From: an uncultured Clostridia bacterium
Lineage (GTDB): Bacteria > Bacillota_A > Clostridia > TANB77 > CAG-508
DNA: 12,469 nucleotides
NCBI GenBank assembly: GCA_947369305.1
Contig: CANBLA010000021.1
Span: 1 to 12,469, forward strand
Direction of reading: 5' to 3'
The translations under genes and the position numbers were made by a program. The notes under the pieces are model-generated. The model had not been told where the DNA came from, searched no databases, and was given only the letters and a program-made list of their open reading frames with translations. The first letter of the stretch is position 1. The number at the start of each line of letters is the position of its first letter. Below are positions 7,368 through 12,469 of the stretch, one piece after another.

Positions 7368-7399
7368 AAAAAAATGTCAGTTATTAAAATACTAACATT
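7368..7399 (-). terminator. Intrinsic terminator upstream of the integrase gene
   Basis: On the minus strand AATGTTAGT (7399-7391) pairs with ACTGACATT (7381-7373), all nine positions paired with one U-G, then seven T (7374-7368). It would stop transcripts coming from secA before they reach the integrase. On the plus strand it also ends in a short T run, so it may work both ways. Confidence 0.65.
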
Positions 7400-7500
7400 T
7401 TTGTCCACACAATTTGTCCACGAATAAATTTCTTTGTTTTCAAGTGTTCTAGCTTCTTTTGTCTACAAATTATTTTTTGTGGACAAATCGTGGACATTTT
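7398..7500. repeat. Five TTTGTCCAC-type boxes in two orientations (likely integrase arm sites)
   Basis: The core GTCCAC occurs at 7403-7408 and 7416-7421, the variant GTCTAC at 7461-7466, and the inverted GTGGAC at 7479-7484 and 7490-7495; most are flanked by TTT on the G side. Two close direct boxes on one side and two inverted boxes on the other, beside an integrase with an arm-binding domain, is the pattern expected for arm-type sites. No protein binding can be shown from sequence alone. Confidence 0.55.
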
Positions 7501-7560
7501 GCCTATTTTTAATGATTTTTGATAAATGTAAAATCCTTATAAACATTGCTATTACTGATT
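7500..7560. other. Probable attachment-site region at the secA 3' end
   Basis: The secA reading frame finishes normally at 7552, and the integrase-side repeats begin at 7500, so the element/chromosome border should fall about here, perhaps overlapping the last secA codons. The core sequence cannot be named without the other end of the element. Confidence 0.4.
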
Positions 7561-10339
7561 TTTTCCACAGCAGTTTTTGTATTTCTTACCACTTCCACAT
7601 GGACAAGGATCATTTCTACCAACCTTTGGTCCTTGATTGACAACTGGCTGAGGTTTTGAATCAGCTGGTCCACTTTGAGGAAGTCCTGTGTTTTTATCCA
7701 AATGAACCGTTTCTAAAGCAGATTTATCAAATCCTTCTGATGTAATTTCGACATTAGATTCTCTTTTAATCGTACGTTGATTGCGCACAATGTGAAGCAT
7801 AATTTTAGCTACTTCTAATTTGATTTGAAGGTTCATTTCATCAAACATTTCGCCACCTTCCATACGATACTGTACAACAGGGTCTTTTTGACCATAGGCA
7901 CGAAGTCCAATTCCATTTTTTAATTCGTCCATTGCGTCAATGTGATCCATCCATTTTGCGTCAACAATTTTTAATACTACAACACGCTCTAATTCACGAA
8001 TTGGTTCTCCAATTTCTTGCTCTTTTTTCTCGTATAGGGCAAGTGCTTTTTCTTTTAATTCCGCTAAAATTTCTGCACGATTTAATTTTTCTTTTTCTAA
8101 GCTATCTACTTTTTCTAAATTCAAAGATGTTTGTACTTCATTGATAAAAGCATCTTTTTGAAGGGTTCCTTCTTCGATTTCTTGGCTATAAGTTGCTACA
8201 ATTTCTTCGCAGGCGTCTTCAATCATGCCGATGATATTCTCTCGAATATTGGCACCATCTAAAACTTTCTTTCTTTCGCTGTAAATAATTTCTCTTTGTA
8301 CATTCATAACATCGTCATAATTTAAAATATGTTTTCGGATTGAGAAGTTCTTGCCTTCTACTTTGCTTTGTGCATTTTCAATGGATCTTGAAACAAGTTT
8401 TACCTCAATTGGCATATCTTCTGGAACATTTCCTTTATCAAAAATCTTGGTGATAATGTCTCCACCAAATATTTTTAGTAAATTATCGTCTAAGCCTAGA
8501 TAAAAACGTGATTCACCCGGATCTCCTTGACGTCCACTACGACCACGAAGCTGATTATCAATACGACGTGATTCGTGTCTTTCTGTACCAATGATTTTTA
8601 GACCACCAGCTTTGATTACTTTTTCTTTTTCTTCTTTGATTTGATTTTCATACTTTTGAACTAATTCTTTATATTTTTTTCTGGCTTCTAAAATTGCTTC
8701 ATCCTCTGTTTCATTAAAAGCAGTAGATTGCTCGATTAATTCGTCCGAATATTTTAATTTACGCATTTCTTGTTTGGCTAAATATTCACTATTTCCACCA
8801 AGAATAATATCGGTTCCACGACCTGCCATGTTGGTTGCAATGGTGATGGCGCCCAATTTACCTGCTTGCGCAATGATTTCGGCTTCTTTTTCATGATTTT
8901 TCGCATTTAAAACTTCATGTGGAAGTCCTATTTTGTTTAAAAGTTTGCTGATTTTTTCCGAATTTTCAATCGAAGTGGTACCGACTAAAACGGGTTGTCC
9001 TTTTTCATGGCTTTGTTTGATATCTTCTACAACTGCATTAAACTTTGCTTTTTCGTTTTTGTAGATAATGTCGACTTGGTCGTTTCGAATGAGTGGTTTG
9101 TTGGTTGGAATAGAAACAACGTCCAAATTGTAGATTTCTTGAAATTCTTTTTCTTCGGTCATGGCAGTACCTGTCATACCAGATAATTTGGCGTACATTC
9201 TAAAATAATTTTGGAAGGTGATGGTTGCTAATGTTTTGGATTCGTCTGCAATTTTGACACCTTCTTTGGCTTCAATTGCTTGGTGTAAACCATTGTTGTA
9301 TCTTCTACCATACATGATACGTCCTGTGAATTCGTCTACAATTAGAACTTCTTTGTCTTTTACGATATAGTCAATGTCTTTTTTCATGATTCCATGGGCG
9401 CGTAAGGCTTGGTTGACATTATGAACGATTTCTGAATTTTCCATATCGTTGAAGTTTTCAACTCCAAAATATTCTTCTGCTTTGTGGATTCCTTTTTGCG
9501 TTAAAGATGCAGATTTTGCTTTTAAATCAACGATGTAATCATATTTTTCGTTGTCTTCGATTTGTTCAAAATCTTTGACGTCTTCTTCAATAATGACTTT
9601 GGCTTCTAAACGACGGACAAAACTGTCTGCTTTTTTGTATAAATCAGAAGATTTATCGGCTCTTCCTGAAATGATTAGCGGGGTACGTGCTTCGTCGATT
9701 AAAATACTATCGATTTCGTCGACAATGGCATAATTTAGTGGTCTTTGGACCATGTCTTCTTGGTGGATAACCATGTTATCACGTAAATAATCAAATCCAA
9801 ATTCGTTGTTGGTTCCATAGGTAATGTCGGCATGATATGCTTTGTGTTTTTCATCTTGTGGCATTCTGCTGTAAATTAAGCCAACTGATAGTCCTAGGAA
9901 TTTATAGACTTTTCCCATCCATTCGCTATCTCTTTTTGCTAGATATTCGTTGACAGTAACAATATGAACACCTTTTCCAGTTAGTGCATTTAAATAAGCA
10001 GGAAGGGTTGCTACTAAAGTTTTTCCTTCTCCTGTTTTCATTTCGGAAATTCTACCTTGATGTAAAATAATACCACCGATTAATTGCACGTCAAAATGAC
10101 GCATTCCTAAAACTCTATTTGATGCTTCTCTTACGACTGCAAAGGCTTCTGGCAGGATGTCGTCAAGTGACAAACCGATTTTCTAATTTTTGTTTAAATT
10201 CTACTGTTTTTTCAGCTAATTGTTTATCTGTTAATTTTTGCATTTCTGGTTCTAAGCTATTAATTTTTTCAACAATAGGCATGACCCTTTTTACTTCTTT
10301 TTCGCTATAGCTTTTAAATACTTTTGTTAAAAGTCCCAT
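7552..10339 (-). CDS. secA: Preprotein translocase ATPase SecA, interrupted by a +1 frameshift at codon 55
   Basis: Motor ATPase that drives unfolded preproteins through the SecYEG channel. True start is ATG 10339 ([15 protein letters not shown]) with AGGAGG 8 bases upstream. After AAT (N54) the zero frame reads CGG-TTT-GTC-ACT-TGA and stops; skipping the C at 10177 restores [19 protein letters not shown], the expected SecA sequence, and then continues unbroken, 928 residues in all. In that numbering Walker A MKTGEGKT is at about 100-107, Walker B VDEID at 206-210, GMTGTA near 388, MAGRGTD at 504-510 and the GTERHESRR...[10 protein letters not shown] motif at about 584-608. The C-terminal zinc-binding [13 protein letters not shown] is present. 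A TTG at 10173 would give an apparent 873-residue protein lacking the N-terminus, which is not credible. secA is normally essential, so the break is recoded or an error. Confidence 0.95.
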
Positions 10340-10373
10340 TAATTTTGCCTCCTAAATTCTCATATAATTCAAA

Positions 10374-10402
10374 AATATATCATTAAATGATATAAAATGC
10401 AA
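10374..10402 (-). promoter_or_regulatory. Sigma-A-type promoter of secA
   Basis: The -35 TTGCAT (10402-10397) and -10 TATATT (10379-10374) are separated by 17 bases, and the -10 ends 34 bases before the secA start codon. The match to TTGACA/TATAAT is good. Confidence 0.65.
10376..10394. promoter_or_regulatory. Operator-like dyad inside the secA promoter
   Basis: TATATCATT (10376-10384) and AATGATATA (10386-10394) are a perfect 9-bp inverted repeat around one central base. It covers the spacer and most of the -10 element of the secA promoter, a position where a bound repressor would block transcription. It is AT-rich, so chance is possible. Confidence 0.4.
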
Positions 10403-10443
10403 CCTATTTTTTGGAAAAAAATGAAATATTTTAGAAAAATGTC

Positions 10444-10472
10444 TTTACTTTTTATGTAAAATAGTTTATACT
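10444..10472 (+). promoter_or_regulatory. Promoter for the 70-residue plus-strand gene
   Basis: TTTACT (10444-10449) and TATACT (10467-10472) with a 17-base spacer, ending 42 bases before the ATG at 10515. It diverges from the secA promoter. Confidence 0.6.
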
Positions 10473-10514
10473 AAACAAGAAACCAGATGACCTAATTCTT
10501 GAAGGAGGGCTCAA

Positions 10515-10727
10515 ATGAAATACATTTCACGGAGTCAATGGTACTGTCAAAAAATTGAGGATTTCTTAAACAGCGATGAACGTTGCTTGACAATTGATTT
10601 GTATTCAAGCGAAATTACGCGCATCGAAAAACGTTATCCCAATGTTATGGTCTCTATCGGGCCATTAACCAGAGTTTCAAAGACAGACCAGCGTCATTCT
10701 TGTTTTATTCATAAGAAAGACGCCTAA
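10515..10727 (+). CDS. Hypothetical 70-residue protein
   Basis: I do not recognise this protein. It starts MKYISRSQWYCQKIEDFLNS and ends HSCFIHKKDA. It is soluble and basic, has three cysteines (11, 24, 64), no signal peptide and no membrane helix; it has the feel of a small single-domain beta/alpha protein. Support for being real: a good promoter, GGAGGG 5 bases before the ATG, codon use like secA (CGT, CGC, TTG, AGC) and a strong terminator 20 bases after the stop. Codon 6 is CGG, the only in-frame CGG in the window not at a frameshift; skipping its C would lead to a stop within about 13 codons, so here it must be read as a normal triplet. Divergent from secA, convergent with the DUF3298 gene. 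Confidence 0.7.
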   Translation: MKYISRSQWYCQKIEDFLNSDERCLTIDLYSSEITRIEKRYPNVMVSIGPLTRVSKTDQRHSCFIHKKDA

Positions 10728-10746
10728 ATAGAATTCTTATTCTATG

Positions 10747-10790
10747 AAAGAAAGGAGCTTTGTTTTTAGAGCAAAACTCCTTTCTTTCCT
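10747..10790. terminator. Bidirectional intrinsic terminator between convergent genes
   Basis: AAAGAAAGGAG (10747-10757) pairs perfectly with CTCCTTTCTTT (10777-10787), 11 bp, with extra inner pairing (TTG/CAA). It is T-rich on both sides (CCTTTT on plus; TTTCTTTC within the stem on minus). It sits between the plus-strand small gene and the minus-strand DUF3298 gene. Confidence 0.8.
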
Positions 10791-10791
10791 T

Positions 10792-11430
10792 TTAAAATTT
10801 TATTTTAAAAGTCGGTATCCCGCTTGAATACGGCGCAATCTCATATTGATTAAAAAACACTACAACGCCTTCTGGCACTCTATAAAAATTCTCCAATCGG
10901 AAATTTTCCTGCACCAATCCACAATAATTTTCAAAATAATAATTCTCCCCTTTTTCAATTTGCTCAGCAATTTGACGATTAATTTCTTTCAAAATATCGA
11001 TTATGTAATAAGGATTATTCGGAAATAACTCTTTTAAAATGATTTCCCTGCCTGTTTGCAAATTCCAATTTTGCCCTTCTCGTTTTGTATTTCCATGTGC
11101 TCCGCCCAGAAACATGTATTCATCGGTATATAAACTGACAACCGAATAGTTTTGATAGGTTACTTCATAATCCAAAATAATTTCGTATACCATGACTGGA
11201 TAATCATTTTCTTGATTGTAATCATATAATTCTTTGGATTCTTTGAAAAGTTCTGTTTCGCAATATTCTTGTAATTCGAGCGCCTTGTTATAGTTATATT
11301 CATTGAATTTTCTCATGCCATAACGATATCTGGTTTTCGTTAATTGTGGATATTCGATTTTGTATTTTAAGATAACAGTATCGTTATAATACAATTCTTT
11401 TTCCAGAACACAATTTACAATTTCTCCCAT
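10792..11430 (-). CDS. DUF3298 (RsiV C-terminal-like) domain protein
   Basis: A 212-residue protein matching the DUF4163/DUF3298 layout found in the extracellular part of the anti-sigma factor RsiV and in PdaC: YEIILDYEVTYQNYSVVSLY, then the signature FLGGAHGNTKREGQNWNLQTG and the C-terminal VVVFFNQYEIAPYSSGIPTFKI. Unlike RsiV or PdaC it has no membrane helix, signal peptide or catalytic domain, so it looks like a free-standing cytoplasmic domain of unknown role. I chose ATG 11430 because AGGAGG lies 8 bases upstream; the ORF can be read back to 11466 but without such a site. A perfect TATAAT lies at 11458-11453 with a poor -35, so it may have its own weak promoter or be read through from the transporter 54 bases upstream. 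Confidence 0.8.
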   Translation of the reverse strand: MGEIVNCVLEKELYYNDTVILKYKIEYPQLTKTRYRYGMRKFNEYNYNKALELQEYCETELFKESKELYDYNQENDYPVMVYEIILDYEVTYQNYSVVSLYTDEYMFLGGAHGNTKREGQNWNLQTGREIILKELFPNNPYYIIDILKEINRQIAEQIEKGENYYFENYCGLVQENFRLENFYRVPEGVVVFFNQYEIAPYSSGIPTFKIKF

Positions 11431-11484
11431 AAAAAAATCCTCCTTTAGAAGCATTATATGTTCCAAAAGAGATTTTTGCTCACG

Positions 11485-12341
11485 TTATATTCTAATTAGG
11501 ATAATACTGATGATAATCAGCAGTCCTGCCAGTAGTTTTTTAAATAAATTATCTTTTTCTTGAAAAAATAAATAACCCACAATGACATTTAAAATAACCG
11601 TCAACGCACAAAGCGGAGCAATGATAGTTACATTTCCAAGCTGATAAGCACGTAGTTGTGATACAATGGAAAAAGACCAAGTAATTCCTGTTAGGATAAT
11701 GGCTTTTTTATTTCCATTTTTCCATTCATTTTGGATATCTGAAATTGTAACTTTTTCAAATAGCGCAATTAAGATAGCTGGAATTCCTAGAGTCATTGCA
11801 ACATAAAAGGTAAATTGAAATGGTCGGAAATGTTGACATCTAAAAATAGAGCGATTGTAAAAGTGGTATTGGATAATATGCCTAATGCGATATATCTGTC
11901 GAGTTTGAAGTTTCCTTTTTTGAAAAACAAAAAAATATTACTAAAAATGATTAACATGGCGCCAATAAATTTGGTAAGGATAAATTCTTCTTTTAAGAAG
12001 AGCAAGCCAGCAAAAATCATAAAAGTGGTTGATAATTGTTTTAGCATACTAAAAGTCGATGCCTCGATTCCGCTTCTGACAGTGGTGTTTACGCGGTCTG
12101 TTATGGCGTAGAAAATAATCGATAATCCTAGAAGAATATAAACTTTGCTATCGTTGGGAAATTTCATCTCGAAAAATGGGCAAAGTAGCAAAATAAAAAC
12201 CGTTGCCAATAATTCAAGAAGTACAGTTAATGCTCCTGATTTTGTTAAGGTTTTTGTGGCTACTTTGTAAAATTGGGTAAAAATCGTTGCTAAGATTAAG
12301 TAAAAAAATACGTAAAGTATCCAGTTATTTAAAATATTCAT
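11485..12341 (-). pseudogene. EamA/DMT-family transporter, broken by a frameshift near 11830
   Basis: Member of the drug/metabolite transporter superfamily, with about ten membrane helices in two EamA repeats. The first part runs from ATG 12341 (GGAG 7 bases upstream) through SMLKQLSTTFMIFAGLLFLKEE, the end of EamA repeat 1, and into repeat 2. The frame is lost around 11840-11826, where VNISDHFNLPF stops shortly after, while the other frame gives RPFQFTFYVAMTLGIPAILI and continues to 11485 with AYQLGNVTIIAPLCALTVILNVIVGYLFFQEK, the matching end of repeat 2. Joined, the protein has about 285 residues, normal for the family. A one-base deletion or two-base insertion explains it. No CGG codon is involved, so it differs from the other two breaks. 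It may be a true pseudogene or an assembly error. The substrate is unknown. Confidence 0.75.
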
Positions 12342-12360
12342 TTTCTATCTCCTTTTTTAT

Positions 12361-12391
12361 AAATAAAAAACAAAAGGCACGTACCTGCCTT
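12361..12391 (-). terminator. Intrinsic terminator upstream of the EamA gene
   Basis: On the minus strand AAGGCA (12391-12386) pairs with TGCCTT (12379-12374) around a 6-base loop, followed by TTTTGTTTTTTATTT. It either ends the gene to the right of the window or acts as an attenuator for the transporter, whose ribosome site is about 12 bases further on. Confidence 0.6.
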
Positions 12392-12469
12392 CCCCCAGTT
12401 TGTCTCGTAAAAGGTTTCTACCAATGATAAATCTCATTTTTACTAATTTTAAATGCTCGAAAAAGCTGT
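12392..12469. other. Non-coding sequence with no recognised feature
   Basis: I see no gene start, tRNA or known riboswitch consensus in this stretch. A G-run (GGGGG on the minus strand) directly precedes the terminator stem and a small GGT-AGAA-ACC hairpin lies further upstream, so a structured leader is possible but unsupported. Confidence 0.3.

Larger units (their letters stand above)
1..7551. mobile_element. Right end of an integrative conjugative-type element (partial)
   Basis: This block has a tyrosine integrase at its edge, a replication-initiator-like gene and a run of type IV secretion genes (VirB2-like, PrgI, TrsD-like, VirB4, VirB6-like), all on the minus strand and more AT-rich than the secA side. 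That gene set is typical of Gram-positive conjugative elements. The right limit is inferred from the integrase and its repeats lying directly downstream of secA; the exact att core is not resolved because the other end is outside the window. No relaxase, coupling protein (VirD4), peptidoglycan hydrolase or excisionase is visible here. A conjugative plasmid integrated by this recombinase is the main alternative. Confidence 0.8.

Noticed and set aside
7398..7500. DnaA boxes
   Set aside because: The core is GTCCAC preceded by TTT, not TTATCCACA, and the context is integrase-linked.
6061..7551. An excisionase gene beside the integrase
   Set aside because: No small open frame with a ribosome site and a helix-turn-helix pattern was found in this interval on either strand.
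7552..10173. secA starting at TTG 10173 as a complete 873-residue protein
   Set aside because: The real N-terminus (MGLLTKVF...) with promoter and AGGAGG lies just upstream in another frame; the TTG has no ribosome site.
11825..11832. EamA break as a third CGG-type +1 shift
   Set aside because: The coding strand there has CCG, not CGG, and the needed shift is -1 or +2, so it does not follow the rule of the other two.

Overview
The window comes from an AT-rich, low-GC Gram-positive bacterium. The evidence is strong purine-rich Shine-Dalgarno sites (AGGAGG), a Firmicutes/Clostridia-type SecA and a Gram-positive type IV secretion set. The exact taxon cannot be read from the sequence. It joins the right end of an integrative conjugative-type element (about 1-7551) to chromosome (about 7552-12469). 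The chromosomal part uses visibly more G/C-containing codons than the element.

Element, all on the minus strand and read from right to left. A tyrosine integrase lies next to the chromosomal junction. A lone nucleotidyltransferase follows, then a winged-helix replication-initiator-like protein whose gene carries three iteron-like repeats beside an AT-rich stretch. After an intrinsic terminator comes a conjugation block: a small two-helix membrane protein (frameshifted), a VirB2-like pilin, PrgI, a TrsD-like protein, the VirB4 ATPase and a VirB6/TrbL-like channel protein that runs off the left edge. The rest of the element, including relaxase, coupling protein and the other att site, must lie to the left. 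No excisionase is visible next to the integrase.

Junction. The 219 bases between the integrase and secA hold five copies of a WTTTGTCYAC-type box in two orientations (likely integrase arm sites), an intrinsic terminator and a perfect hairpin against the integrase Shine-Dalgarno. The element appears to sit directly downstream of the secA 3' end.

Chromosome. secA (minus) has a good sigma-A promoter containing a 9-bp perfect dyad, diverging from a strong promoter for an unrecognised 70-residue protein. A bidirectional terminator separates that gene from a minus-strand DUF3298/RsiV-like gene and an EamA/DMT transporter gene.

Most notable signal. Two genes, secA and the small transfer membrane protein, each need a +1 frameshift, and both shifts fall exactly on an in-frame CGG codon (NNT-CGG-N read as NNT-[C]-GGN). 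No other minus-strand gene has an in-frame CGG, though it occurs out of frame many times; the only other in-frame CGG is codon 6 of the 70-residue plus-strand gene. This could mean CGG is poorly decoded or unassigned and drives +1 shifting, or that the assembly has indel errors. A third, different frameshift in the EamA gene keeps the error explanation alive.
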